From: Siphonodentalium dalli
Lineage: Eukaryota > Mollusca > Scaphopoda > Gadilida > Siphonodentaliidae
Direction: 5' to 3'
Assembly: GCA_032622095.1 (NCBI GenBank)
Contig: CP136063.1
Coordinates: 177,051,956-177,115,955, forward strand
Length of the DNA stretch: 64,000 nt
The notes beneath the pieces are model-generated. The model made no database searches. It saw only the letters and a program-made list of their open reading frames with translations, and was not told where the DNA came from. Positions 11,823-23,700 of the stretch are shown here, piece by piece. A program made the translations under genes and the position numbers. How positions within the stretch are numbered: the stretch's first letter is position 1; each line of letters starts with the position of its first letter.

Positions 11823-12956
11823 TTAAGTAAAATAAAATTACACTTTATTTTATTTAAGTGAAATAAAATGTCCTTTTATTTAACTTAAGTGAAATAACGG
11901 TCATTTTTTATTTTACTTAAGTAAAAAACTATTTTACTTAAGTAAAATTAACCATGTTTTAACTTAAGTAGAATTCTTTTTTACTTAAGTAAAATAAGAA
12001 ATGACCTTTATTTTACTTAAGTAAAAAAGAATTCTACTTAAGTAAAATAATGCGTTAATTTTACTTAAGTAAAATAAATGACATCTATCGATGACCGGTA
12101 GATGGCGTTTATTTCACTTAAGTGAAATAAAGCGCCCACTATGGGAGTAATCTTGCAAACTAATAATTTCTCCCTTGGCACGTACGCCGGGAGTGCTGTT
12201 CATGTTCGTGAGAAAGTTAGCTCCCGTTGTGTATTATAAATGGCGGATTTCTTCCATTTACTAATAATAGGCCTAACGTATTTACATAATTATGGCAGAT
12301 TCAGTCGATACAACACTGGACTCAATTTCCAGGGTTATACGAGAGACTGATAGACTGAAGGGGGTATAGGAGATTTGCATCGCACGGAGATCAGAATACG
12401 TACCGCTGTTGTCAAAAAACTTCTAACCTGACAACTCGAGGGAACTATAACCAATACATATATTGCACCCAGTGAGATGTAATACGAGAGCACCTAGAGA
12501 CTATAATAAATTCGCCCGCTGCATGTACCAGCATAATAAGCATCAAACAACGCATCACACATTTTAGCAGTTTTCTCTGATTATAGCTGTACCAGCAGTG
12601 GGTGTGGAATGTTTTAAATTTTATTGCATGATGTCGGTGCTATAAGCTGTCTGTATTGTTTTGAGAGAGAGTGTGAGTTATAGTAAATACGTCTTTAATC
12701 TATCTAAGTATTTTACAACTGCCGAGTGGCTCTGTGGCACACATGTTCTGTATCACCCGTTGGGGGAAATCATTAATAACTCTTAACACCCGGTTGCACT
12801 TTATTTTACTTAAGTAAAATAAATGACATCTATCTATGACCGGTAGATGGCGTTTATTTCACTTAAGTGAAATAAACCCAAATGTTCATTTATTTTACTT
12901 AAGTAAAAAAGAATTTTACTTAAGTTAAATAAAAACTGTGTTTTATTTCACTTAAA

Positions 12957-13547
12957 GGGGTACTGTACCCAAGATGTTGTTGTTGGTTTCTATAATCCCC
13001 GAGTCGGAGAATAAGGTAACAACTTTTCCATTTTTTGAAAGTCTGTTGAGTACGAAGTATTGTTACGGATGGCAAATTTACCGGAATGCAAAAATACAAA
13101 TTGTCGTTGTCGAGTAATTTTTGTACAGTTTTCAACCAAATGAATCAAATAAACATTATATTATATGCTTAGTAGTCCCATATACTCATTTAAGTTAGTG
13201 TATGGTCACTAGTCAATGAGTGGCTTGGGTTTTCTCCCCGTATAAGCATAATGTTTCAAACGATCCTGTGTGCAATTGTTTTATTAATCCAGTATCCCTC
13301 AATTATAATTTGATTACGTTTTGTACACGGAAATTCCAATTTTAAGAGACGCCATTTTATGGCTGGAGCCATAAAATCAATTTATATTAAATTATTAACT
13401 TTTAAATTATTAAATTTTAAGATAGCCTATTAACCTGAGCGTTTACAGAATACATCTTCGACTCAAATTACTTATATTTCTATATAGTATCGATAATAGA
13501 TCGTTGTTATCACCGGGAATTTATTGAAAATGGCGTACAGTACCCCT
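12957..13547 (+). mobile_element. MITE, TTAA target site, TIR AGGGGTACTGTAC (copy 2)
   Basis: Same termini as copy 1; TTAA duplicated at 12953-12956 and 13548-13551. The interior (GTTGTTGTTGGTTTCTATA at the left, CATCTTCGACTCAAATTACTT at the right) closely matches copy 3 at 22192-22774. Also inserted in the middle of an ACTTAAGT palindrome. Confidence 0.9.
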
Positions 13548-13859
13548 TTAAGTGAAATTCTTTTTTACTTAAGTAAAATAAAAAAAGGGCGTAACATAAT
13601 GGTAATTTTATTTCACTTAAGTAAAATTAGTGTGCGTTTTAATTTTGCTTAAGTAAAATAAAATGTCATTTTATTTTACTTAAGTAAAATAAAGTGTCAT
13701 TTTATTTTACTTAAGTAAAATAAAACCATGTAGATGGCGCTTTATTTCACTTAAGTAAAATAAAATGACACTTTATTTTACTTAAGTAAAATAAAATGTC
13801 ATTTTATTTTACTTAAGTAAAATTAATATTAAATAGCAGTTTGGCTTGCCATAAAAGCC

Positions 13860-13905
13860 AGCCTTGGTCACTAGGACGTAACAACTACAGATACAGACAG
13901 ATACA
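13860..13905 (+). mobile_element. Probable 3' end of the split SINE
   Basis: Removing the 11128-13853 element and one AAAGCC copy joins 11127 to this stretch, which ends in CAGATACAGACAGATACA, a short tandem tail typical of SINE 3' ends. Inference from the insertion geometry. Confidence 0.5.
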
Positions 13906-13909
13906 ATAG

Positions 13910-14990
13910 GCCTATATATATAAAAAATATTGTAAATCTGTGATATATGATTTTTTTTGGGTTTTCTTATATTATTTTTTGTATTCCCCTCCAGCAACAG
14001 TTAGTGAGGGAGAAGTAGCTGCGTAGAATTCTACGAAGTCAAACTACACATGTGATAGCGACGACCGTACGACGACATTGTTTGAATTTGTTAATTGAAT
14101 TTGTCATTATTATTATTATCAGTCTCATATTTCATGTCATAAAATAAATAAAGAATGATTTTAAACAATGGTTCTGTTATATATTGGGCAGACTTCGCGT
14201 GGGGCCGACTTCGCGTGGGGCCGTCTTCGTATGGAGCCGACTTCGCGCGGGGCCGACTTCTCCTGTATTCCACTGTGTAGGAACTGTTACATCGGAAATC
14301 GTTCTATCGCCGGTTTGTGATGGTTCTTGCCTGATTTGTGACGGTTCTTGCTGATCGAAATTATACATTTTCACGACTTTTTGACAGTTAAAACGCAATT
14401 TTGAGGCTTCTAGGTGATAATTCGATTAGTTATTTTCGATCCCATAACAATCTGTGGCACAAATGAGCGTGTTAATAACGAAACATTCATTGTGCGAGTC
14501 ATAACAACGACAAGAACCGCGAATTTTGATTATTGTTTGGGTTCTCTCCCGATCGATTCGGTTCTATCCCCATTAATCGTTCTATACGGGTAAAACTATT
14601 GCTAATATTTGCCATGGTACATGGTTCAAACTGCCAATTTTGTGAAAGTATACAAAGATAAACACAACAAACTATGCATGAAGTTGAAATTTGCACCACT
14701 TGTCATTAATTTCGACGAATTACACTGCCTTTCTATGCTTATCCAATAAGCTGTGTTACGCCTATCAAAATTCACATTGTCGCCAGCTAGTTTGAAAAAT
14801 AACGCGTTTTGCAGGCCCGACATTCCCATGAGTCAACAGCCGGTTAACAATAGTGAAATTTCATTGCGCTCATGGACTTCGTAAAGCGTGAGCGTAGACG
14901 GGATATATAGAGTTATCTTCTTCTTTTAGTTATCTAACCGTCCGTTTAGGACAACCTCGTGTTGCGAGTAAAATCCGCACTTAACTGTGG
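13910..14990. other. Non-coding stretch apart from a short tandem repeat
   Basis: AT-rich with no recognised exon or transposon protein. A minus-strand frame at 14626-14829 (67 codons) looks protein-like in part but has no motif. Confidence 0.4.
14187..14268 (+). repeat. Short tandem repeat, about 19-bp unit
   Basis: Four to five copies of GCCGACTTCGCGTGGGG-type units with few differences. GC-rich against AT-rich surroundings. ORFs through it are repetitive and not taken as genes. Confidence 0.75.
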
Positions 14991-14994
14991 TCTA

Positions 14995-16130
14995 TACATA
15001 TGTACAGCCTAAATTAATACTTAGATAAAACAAAGATTTGGTGGAGACGTGCAGATTCAGCATTCGCAGATGTATTAATTCATAAAAGTAACTTTTTTTT
15101 GCAGACAGTGTTCTGTATCGCACACAATGAAGGTAGTAACAGAGGTCGGATGAATGATGATGCAGGTCCTCAATAGTGTGGATATCAGCAGTCTCTATGC
15201 CAGGTAGTGGTGAAGGATCTGTCAGGAATTGTACTTTTATTTCATCTGTACACAGTTTGAATTCAGAAGTGAATATATCTGATAACATTCAGCTACTATA
15301 GAGGGAGTGTCCGATCTCTGACAGGTTGTAAATATGTACAGTGCAGTAGAAAATGTTGTATGGTTTCAGATTCCTCATTACACAGCAAGCATATATCAGA
15401 AGTTGAGTTTTTATTGTATCGCTGTTGGCGTATACCGAGTGAGTATGTAGTAAAGTTTGTCACGAGTCGAAGGTTGATAGTTTGTAACAGGATCGATGTT
15501 GCTCACTGCGGGTCTTCAGAAGCTGGTTGACTATCCCAGGATTATACGAATATGAATTAAAATAAAGTACTGTAGAAAGCAGCTTCATGCAGCGACAATC
15601 CGATCTTTCCAGTACAATTTAACTGCTTTCTTCACTAGATGTTTCCATTCCTCTTTGCTGTGTGGTGATGTTAGTTCCTCATATATGCACGATAAATCAT
15701 ATTTTAGAAATAGCTTTCTGACCTCTGAGAACCAACTATTGCTGTTGACATCTTTAAGTAGAAGTTGACGATGGGCGAGCGTTTTTTTCAATGGCAGAGT
15801 CAGGTTGTCTACAAACTTTGTTGAATAAAACAAGTACTTTTTTGTCGATTTGTCCCTGAATAGGTAAAAGTCCCGATAAAATATATACAGCCGGGTCTGC
15901 AACTGCATTTGATAGTATTAAAATCTGTTTGAAAAAATTATTTTGGAAGCACTCCAATAATTTCACATGCTTCGGAGATGGAATTAAAACTTCACATCCA
16001 TAAGTTAAAACAGGAGCTACATAAATATTAAATAGATGTATACATGTTTGATGATCCAGGCCATTCTCACCATGGAATCCAAGAGGCATAAGAACATAAG
16101 CAGTCCGACGAGCCTTTTTGATATTGTTGT
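14995..16130 (-). pseudogene. 5'-truncated non-LTR retrotransposon: RT C-terminal part
   Basis: Read on the minus strand from about 16130: INNNIKKARRTAYVLMPLGF, then FNIYVAPVLTYGCEVL, the thumb/connection region that follows the RT palm in CR1/L2-like LINEs. A frameshift in a run of seven A/T near 15781-15787 is followed by SWFSEVRKLFLKYDLS, and further down CLLCNEESETIQHFLLHC, a CCHC zinc knuckle (about 15340-15390). The palm with YxDD is absent, so this is a dead-on-arrival copy. Its 5' truncation point is about 80 bases upstream of the MRPS14 exon 1 ATG. Confidence 0.8.
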
Positions 16131-16135
16131 TTATT

Positions 16136-16209
16136 GCTGTATTCTCTTTAATTCATGATGGACAATATGGTACCGGTACGCAAAACTTACGGTACGAAAT
16201 TTAAAAAAA
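16136..16209 (+). promoter_or_regulatory. Probable MRPS14 5' leader/promoter-proximal region
   Basis: Short interval between the truncated LINE and the candidate start codon, with a palindromic GGTACCGGTACG and an A-rich leader. No TATA box is evident. Role inferred only from position. Confidence 0.25.
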
Positions 16210-16263
16210 ATGGCAGCATTGGGAATAAGAGCGATGTTATCGAGAAATACTCCTTTGAAAAAG
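16210..16263 (+). CDS. MRPS14: MRPS14 exon 1 candidate (mitochondrial presequence)
   Basis: ATG at 16210 after an A-rich leader opens an 18-codon exon, MAALGIRAMLSRNTPLKK, ending at a strong donor AAG/GTAAGC in phase 0. Exon 2 at 41784 starts in phase 0. The peptide has basic, hydroxylated and hydrophobic residues without acids, as expected of a mitochondrial import signal, and it resembles the MAA start of animal uS14m proteins. Joining to exon 2 leaves a 25.5-kb intron (16264-41783). The link rests on phase, splice site and character; an RNA read across the junction would settle it. A truncated LINE lies immediately upstream. Confidence 0.55.
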
Positions 16264-16504
16264 GTAAGCTTTGTCTATAGTCACCAACAGTTATGCCTCA
16301 TAAGCGTCACTCTACTACATTTTATTCGTAAAGACGTTAGTATGCGCTTACTGTTTTAATTGAAAGTCATATGTCGAAAATAGGTGACAAGAAAATGACT
16401 CGATATAAACTCGGGCCTTGGCCTGCCTAGGCTATAAAAAAATATAAGATTTATGGGCAAAATAGAAAATATCAGGCCATGGGAAATTGGCGTATGTGAT
16501 GGCT

Positions 16505-16570
16505 GATTTGCGACATACTCAATACATATATTATCTCGAGATCTCGACATACATGTATTATCTCGAGATC
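16505..16570. repeat. TCTCGAGATCTCGACAT palindrome array, short copy
   Basis: Two copies of TATCTCGAGATCTCGACATA-like palindromes, preceded by TGCGACATACTCAATACATA. The same flank, inverted, follows the array at 29117-29222. The LINE at 16571-18300 ends exactly against it with a (CAA)n tail, so that LINE was inserted into this repeat. Confidence 0.7.
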
Positions 16571-18300
16571 TGTTGTTGTTGTTGACGTTGTTGACTTCCG
16601 CTATTCACTATCCGTTGAATAAGAACCCATGTACTGTGTTCGCTCAGGTATTAACACTGCAATTACTGATACTCTCTACTTCATAACGGAAAGGTCGGAT
16701 TTTCAAATTCTTTTCAATGTAACCGAAAGGAAGCCATGAACTGCCTTCTGGATAATTTGCTGCATAGTCATATTTAAATAAGAGCTATCTCCAATCAGTG
16801 ATCTGGCATTAATCATTCTTTTATCAACCTCTACTTCAGTCTGAACGAACCCCATCTCGATCTCATTTATCATTTCTTCCCTTTCGACAGCATACAATGG
16901 ACAGTCCAGAATGAAATGGCACACCGTTTCCTTATCACCGCATACACAGCTTGTGGTGGTATCCTTTATGAATTTCCCGATGTGTCCCTTCAAGCTGGAG
17001 TGTCCGGATCTCAATCTGTTCATTTTATGTTGTATCTGTTCGTCATCGCTGATATGGTTCTTCACATATTTTACTGCCTCCACTACATTGGGGAATAGCT
17101 CTTCAGTGTGGCGTGCCTTTTGCAGATTTGACCATTGAAACTGCCATTTCACCATTATATTTTTCTGCATGGCCTTCTTCAAATCTGTCACTGTATTGTC
17201 AGTCTCTTTTAATTCCGAATCTATCATCTCTGATGCATGTGCTGCCTCTTTGGCCGCACCATCTGCTACATCATTTCCCTTGATATTAATATGGCCTCCA
17301 ACCCATTTAATATATACATCCACTCCACTGCTGTGTATAGTGTTGAGTTTCCTGCGGCACTCTGTTATGGTTTGGAAATATTTCTCAGGAAGCCTGTTAC
17401 CAGTCACTGCATCTATAGCTGATTGGCAATCACAAATGATGCAGCTGTTTCTAACTCCTCTGGATGTGATCCATTTCTCGATGAAGTTTATGGCAAGTAG
17501 TAGACCTCTTATCTCGCCGTGGTAGTTATTACTATCCTTACTAACGGATTCTTTCAGTATAACTGGTTCTGAATTGAGGCCATCTAGGTATATACAGTAA
17601 CAGCAGCTGCACCAGTTGGACCTGGATTTCCTAGTGATGACCCGTCAGTGAAGACCATGATGTTGTTCTGATCACTTCCATTCAGGTATTTGGTTATGTC
17701 TTCTCGGGCTGCTTCCTTCTGAGATTTTGAACGAGTCGCTGCATTACCCAATTCGATGTCAGACTTTGGACTAGTTATGACAGCAACTCTGCACAGGAAC
17801 ATGTCTTTCTCGTACTTTGGCTGTGGCTCCAGATTGAATTCTGTCGTACCGAGCATGTATCTCGCCGCAGCATACATTTGCTTCATTTGAGAGCCTCCCT
17901 GTTTCACAACAGACTCGTCCAACATTCTCCTTAGCAACGATCCGTCTGTCTGTTTCACTCGTATAAACTCTCGTGCTGCCAATTCCTGAAGCCTAAATCT
18001 CAATGATGTTGTTGCTGTGATGACTTCCAGGGTCTCAGTTGGTGTTGACACCATAGCTCCGCTTGCAGTCAGAAGGGCTGATCGGTGAACATCTTCCAAT
18101 GAATTAAGATGAGTCTCTTTTGTTGTCATCCAAGCCGGATATGCATACTCTAACAATGGCCGGATAAATGTCTGGTAAAGTTGTAGAAACACCTTCATAT
18201 TGGCTTTGTTAAATCTACTCAAGATGTTCAGAGCCTTTGATGCCTTGATCTCGACATATTGCAAAAATAGAATTCTTCCCTCGCTAAGATGGTGAGCGTG
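16571..18300 (-). pseudogene. Non-LTR retrotransposon 3' half: RT thumb, RNase H, CCHC
   Basis: Minus strand. From about 18297: YVEIKASKALNILSRF and FIRPLLEYAYPAW (post-palm RT), then an RNase H domain: FTDGSSLGNPGPTG (first Asp), YHGEIRGLLLA (Glu), CDCQSAIDA (Asp), GNDVADGAAKEA (last Asp), and a CCHC knuckle CVCGDKETVCHFILDC. A single frameshift near 17580-17590 separates the first catalytic Asp from the rest; the two frames are 17584-18387 and 16703 to about 17583. The 3' end is a (CAA)n tail at 16571-16592. RNase H is known from I, R1, LOA and related LINE clades; I cannot place it further. The palm is lost by 5' truncation. It sits in MRPS14 intron 1, antisense to the gene. Confidence 0.88.
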
Positions 18301-18399
18301 AGAAGGAAACCCAACCGGGAAGGTCTGGATGTATGACCTTGACCGAATAATTTGTGACGTCACATTCAATGTGATTGATAGATCCATTTGATCTTTGTG

Positions 18400-19960
18400 T
18401 CATGGCTTACGCCATCAAAGATCCATGGCGTGCTTCAAACAACATAGGCGGCTATAATTCCTATAAAAGTAACAATTAGGACCAACTCATATGTATTTAT
18501 CAACTAAATACAAATACAAGTGTGAAACCATCCACTCACCTACGTGGCATTTATCCTTAAAATCCGACAGATAACAGAACGTAAACACTGACATGTTCGT
18601 CGACCATTGCATGTGACCCGTAATTTCATGAATCCCCCTGTGAGTTCCCTGTGCGCACGGCAAGGTAATCACATGCGTTCACATTGAGTGTACAATTCAG
18701 GTTGCCCTGATACAATTCAAGTTGAGGGGAACTACAATCAGCGCATGCGTGTAGTTTTTACAAGTTACCAACTCCAATTTGTTACACATGCATACTGTTA
18801 ACATCCTGGTACAGTAATGCGAGTTGCAGAATCATGTTTGCCATGCACGAGACGCACGTAGTCATGTGATATGTTAGCTCCTCCTGCTTCGGCCTGGAAT
18901 CGGCCATTTAACCACGTTTTGTCAACATGTTTTCCGACTGGATTTTTGGATTAAATTATTACGGAATTATACACACATTCTGGTATGTGTCAGAGCTAAT
19001 ATATATTGCAATATTGTTAACATTAATGACTATGTTAGTTGATTCTTAAAAATAAGTGTATTTTAAAAAATTAGATAGCCGTCTAAGCTGATGCGCCACC
19101 GCGGTCAGACGTGGATGGCCATAGCCATATTACCACGTCTGGTCAGACTATGTGATTGAGTGCGCTGTCATTTCAAGTTCAAAACATGACGAAATTGAGC
19201 GATTAAAACATACGAAAATTAGTCTATATAATAAAATAATTATATAATAGGATCTAGATGCAACATGGACCAGTGAATATGTCGTTACATGGATTATATA
19301 TGCTACCGTAAGTCGCCGTAGATTTAGATTAAATGAACATTTTGCAGCGAAATTTGTGATTGTTTCGTTGAGTCTATTTTTAGCACTGTACTAGTATTAA
19401 ACACTCATTACAATGTTAAAGGCACGTGCGGCCTTAATTGTCGAAAATATTCATATTTGTTCCAAACACCGTAAACAGAAAAAAAATAAAACGCATACAG
19501 TTCCGTTCATATATAACATGACCATCGCGTAAACAGCATGTTATCATAAAGACCTACTATATTTTACCCAAGCAAGAGCCTGATTGTGTTACAGAAGACA
19601 ACACAATGCTACTGGCTAATCACACACAAATGGCATAAACGCTCTTTATTAATAGTTCCATATCAGGTATTCACCAACAAAGAACGCTCTTTATGTTTAC
19701 CATCATAGTATAAACAAACACCAGAAAAGTAACTTTTTATGCCTTTTTATAACAATGGTCAAACATATGACCATAACATACTGTTTATGCGATATTTCTT
19801 ATTTGTATACGGACAAAGTCTATCTACATTTTGATGTTCTTTCTGTTTGTGGCGGTTTTTGACGGGTGGAGATATTTTCACAGGATACCCACCGCCAAGG
19901 CCAACCGTGTCTTTAAAAACTATGGCAGCTAAATTATCGGAATTATTTAGGCCTATGGCC
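18400..19960. other. Intronic stretch, no gene recognised
   Basis: AT-rich. Contains an imperfect palindrome at 19108-19152 (GGTCAGACGTGG to CCACGTCTGGTCAGAC) and two AACGCTCTTTAT motifs (19638, 19684). A minus-strand open segment ending at a GTGAGT donor (18540-18672) was considered and left out. Confidence 0.4.
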
Positions 19961-19962
19961 AC

Positions 19963-20840
19963 CCCATGCATCCGGATATGATCGTAGCGGAAGACATGCT
20001 CGTAGCGGAATAACCACATGGCCCGCGATTTGCACACCGTTCACGGTTAGACAAATGTTGCACCGAAACCAACACATACCAGTGGTTGACGGTGGTGGTA
20101 TTATTTGTGGCTACAATTTACCCAACTGTACATCAAACTTCTTTAAACATGGACGCAGTTTAATCCGGGCAGTTAGGCCAAAAATTGTGGCAAAATTTGC
20201 ATTTCTTACATAAAATTACAATTTCTGTGGTAACAGCCCAGACAATCTAGTCTTTGCATACATTGCTATTTCCGCGGATATTCCCTTAATATAATAGACA
20301 ACATTTCCAGTCATGTATCTACATTTTCCATAGTAAAAAATAAACATATATGCAGGTCATAGCAAGAAAATATGGCATGTCTATAGCAGTGGTATGAAAT
20401 GTCTATAGCACCAGCTATAGATATACCCCAAAATCGAGTGAGTGCCTCAATGGAAACTAATTTTTCGGGCACTAATATGGTTGACATCGCAAACATGTCC
20501 AGTTCATTTTGAAGCTAAGCTGAGAGATTGTATGTTATATAATATGTCAATGCAAAGATTCATTAAAATTTGATAAAACATATATCGAGTAAGTATTTCA
20601 GGTCATAATTTTCGTATAAAACCCGATTATCGAACAGTAATATGCAAATTGCGGAAACCACAGCCGCTCATTTCTGTAGACCGATTGTCGCTGTTAACGT
20701 TAACAAAAATCAAGGTAAAATAAACCGTGTTTTTATTAAATAACTTACGACAACTAAAGACGATGTGCAAATCGCGGGCCGTGTGGTTATTCTGCTACGA
20801 GCATGTCTTCCGCTACGAGCATATCCGGATGCATGGGGTG
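19963..20840. mobile_element. Inverted-repeat element, about 75-bp arms
   Basis: CCCATGCATCCGGATATG through CCGCGATTTGCACA (19963-20036) is repeated as its reverse complement at 20764-20840, with a 725-base unique interior. Each arm contains a doubled (T)CGTAGCGGAA(G/T) motif. The frames at 19759-20037 (minus) and 20765-21022 (plus) owe their similarity to these arms. No transposase and no clear target duplication. Confidence 0.65.
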
Positions 20841-20929
20841 ATGGCAGTCTATCCAAATTGATGGCGTTTTATGCATACGATCTCAAACAATGGCATGGAA
20901 GAAATAGTGGTGTTGGAGCAATACTGAGG

Positions 20930-21345
20930 TGGTGGATTGATTGGGGGGGGGGGGTGATAAAACGGATAAACACTAAAAAGGGTAAATTCAAAATAATTAT
21001 AAGTTATAGGTTTAGTTTATAGTATACCCCAGTCCACAGTGAACGCATCCTGGAACATTGAATTGTCAGTCGCGGTGATTAAGTGAATTGGCACAATCAT
21101 TTAAATCAGAAATGCTAATTAAGATCCAAATGCTAAGATAAAATAATCTAATAATATAAAATTTTGTCATTTTCTTTGAATATTTTCTTTTTTTAATCAT
21201 GTTGTTTAAAAAAAAAAAATATAATAATAAGGCCTTTGTTTACTGTAACCCACCAGCCCCTATTTATATTCAGATATCCACCCCTACTAATTGTATTGCC
21301 CCCCCCCCCCCCACCCCGCTAAAAAATATTAAAAATTGTACTCAG
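20930..21345. repeat. Repeat bounded by a G-run and a C-run
   Basis: G11 at about 20942 and C12 at about 21300, with an AT-rich middle. The segment around the C-run (ACCCACCAGCCCCTATTTAT to TTGTATTGCCCCC) is matched in inverse by the G20 run and GGTGGGTTACCAG at 24471-24535, so the two are related copies. Confidence 0.5.
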
Positions 21346-22149
21346 CTCAGCTCTAATTTCTTATCACATTATTTTATCTCTGTTAAATTAGGTGCCAAAT
21401 CATTTCAAAATTTGCAGATTTCTTTCTCTTGACTTACTAGTACATCTGTATACACCCTGATAGTTTAAGAACCCTTTTATTTTTGTATTTAATGTGCAAT
21501 TGGTACTGATATTAAAAAACCTTCTTGGCTATGGGGTAACTTGATTGCAAAGCAAATAAAGAAGATACATGTAGTAGTTTTCAAGTTTTGGGGGTTATAA
21601 TGCAGTATGTAAAAACTTAAAAGTTCACACACTATGTGAGTATGTGTGGCTATAAATAAGAATACATTCCATAACATTAGATTAAAAATGTTCATAGATT
21701 TGTAGGCAAGATTCAACTAATGCCCATTGTTATTCCCATTCAAATGAATTGGGGTTGCCTGGGATGGCACATGCACCTGAAAATAAGCCTAGAACATCAA
21801 CCAAACACATACAATATAGCATATTATTCTAGGTATTGGAAATTATAAATGAAGCCTAAATGAAGGCAAATTATTGTGTAATCCATTTGTTTCTTTCCTT
21901 ATGTCCCTGTATGGCCCAGACACTGCTGATGTCTGGGATAAGCACACGCTGGGTATGTTCCTCAATAGATGGAGTATTCACCCCTGGTTAAGTGGTACTG
22001 CTAATTTGCTATGCTGCTGGTGGATCCTGATGAATTGATATGATGCTGGTAGCCTAGTGGTAGGGCAAACCGATGCTGTTAAAAAGTACTGGTATCTATA
22101 CTAATACCAACCAATTCTGTTTCTTTGTTTGTCAATTAAATCAGAATAT

Positions 22150-23700
22150 TTGCCATTGACATCATAATCAGATAATTATCAGATGTCTTAAAGGGGTACT
22201 GTACGCCAAATGTTGTTGTTGGTTTCTATAGTCTCCGAGTTGGAGAATAAGGTAACAATTTTTCCATTATTTGAAAGTCTGTTGAGTACGAAGTCATGTT
22301 ACGGATGACAAATTTACCGGAATGCAAAAATACAAATTGTCGTTGTCGAGTAATTTTTGTAAATTTTTCAACCAAATGAATCAAATAAAAGTTATATTAT
22401 ATGCATACTAGTCCCATATAATCATTTAAGTTATTGTATCGTCGCTAGTCAGTGAGTGGCTTGAGTGTTCTCCCCGTATCATCATAATATTTTAAGCAAT
22501 CGTGTGTGCGATCGGTTTAAAAATCCAGTATCCCTCAATTACTATTTTTGATTACGGTAATTCGTAATTTAATTGACGCCATTTTATGGCTCCAGTCATA
22601 AATTCAATTTATATCAAATTATTAACTTTTAAATTATTAAATTTTAAGATAGCCTATTAACCTGAGCGTTTACAGAATACATCTTCGACTCAAATTACTT
22701 ATGTTTCTATATATTATCGATATTAGATCGTTGTTGTCACCGGAAATTTAATGAAAATGTCGTACAGTACCCCTTTAAAAGGGCACTAAGTATTCATGAT
22801 TAAATTTAATCAAATAATTAATTACATACCTGTACCTAAAACAGTTGGACCCATGGAGCTGAAAATTGTTACATAGGTTTAAATCGACCAGAGGAATGTC
22901 ATGTGATAGGTGCCTTTGACCTCAGATAAATTAAAGGGGGATCATACGATATGTGCCCATGACACCATATGACTTAAGGGGTACTGATGTTCAGTAAAGA
23001 GTATTTATTATTAGCTTAGACGATATCTGGAAAATTGGTACACAGACTCACAGAGGTAACTTGACCAAGAGATAGTCAAGGACATGTGACATGGATCACA
23101 GAAGACTTAAAGTAGCACTTAAACAATACAGAGTGTTTTTCATCAGCTTAGAACATTTGTACACGGAGGTCAATTGAAGCCAGGGACTGTCGTGGTGTAG
23201 GTGCTGTTGGCATCAGATGTCTTAAAAGGGCACTATAATTAATTTAACTAGATAGTTAATTATATACCAAAAATGGTTGGAATCTGGTCATTGAAAATTG
23301 ACCCGAGGAGTATCATGGAATAGGTGCTGCTGGTATCAGATGACTTACAGGGGAAATAATAAACAATTTTAATTAAATAGTTAATCATATCCCTAAAATT
23401 ATTGGACCATGGTCACTGGAAATATGTATGCAGGGGTAAATTGACCCATGGGGTACTATTGGAGAGGTGCCGACAGTGCTGTTGACCATAAAGGGGAACT
23501 TAAAAGTTTTATTAAATATCATATAATTATAAGCAATAAATAAAATCAGCTTAGACGATATGTAGGAAAAATTTTGTATACATGGGTCACCTGACCAGGG
23601 GAATATCATGAGATAGGCACCTTTGACCTCAGATGACATAAACAGGGACTAATAAATTATATTAACATAGATGATCAACGAAGCGTGTTTATTATCAGCT
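22150..23700 (+). repeat. Diverged tandem array, about 150-170-bp units
   Basis: Repeating order: ATCAGATG(T/A)CTTAAA(A)GGG(C/G)ACT, then AATTAA..AGTTAAT, then TTGGA.C.TGGTCA, then ATTGACC.GAGG..TATCATG.(A/G)ATAGGTGC. At least six units can be followed. Units are too diverged for a simple satellite. No ORF. Confidence 0.6.
22192..22774 (+). mobile_element. MITE, TTAA target site, TIR AGGGGTACTGTAC (copy 3)
   Basis: TIRs AGGGGTACTGTAC and GTACAGTACCCCT with TTAA at 22188-22191 and 22775-22778. The interior matches copy 2 along its whole length. The target was a GTCTTAAAAGGGCACT segment of the surrounding tandem array. Confidence 0.9.

Larger units (their letters stand above)
11128..13853. mobile_element. 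Foldback element built of ACTTAAGT palindrome arrays
   Basis: The ends are TATGGCAAGCCAAAC and its reverse complement. The inverted match continues through GCTATTTAATATTAATTTTA with one mismatch and into arrays of TTTTACTTAAGTAAAA. A 6-bp target duplication AAAGCC (11122-11127, 13854-13859) frames it. Arrays occupy about 11160-12140, 12800-12956 and 13548-13830. Between palindromes a unit with GATGACCGGTAGATGGCG recurs (12087, 12837; shorter near 13729). The middle (12140-12800) is unique, with only a 25-codon ORF at 12293. No transposase is seen, so it is non-autonomous. Two TTAA MITEs lie inside it. Confidence 0.85.

Noticed and set aside
11128-13853. Polinton/Maverick, because of the 6-bp target duplication
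   Set aside because: Far too short, the termini do not start with AG, and no polymerase or integrase is present.
18540-18672. Minus-strand exon ending at a GTGAGT donor
   Set aside because: Only splice-like bases support it; the peptide has no motif and no partner exon was found.
19759-21022. Two host exons sharing a peptide (19759-20037 minus, 20765-21022 plus)
   Set aside because: The shared part is the inverted arm of one repeat element read on opposite strands.
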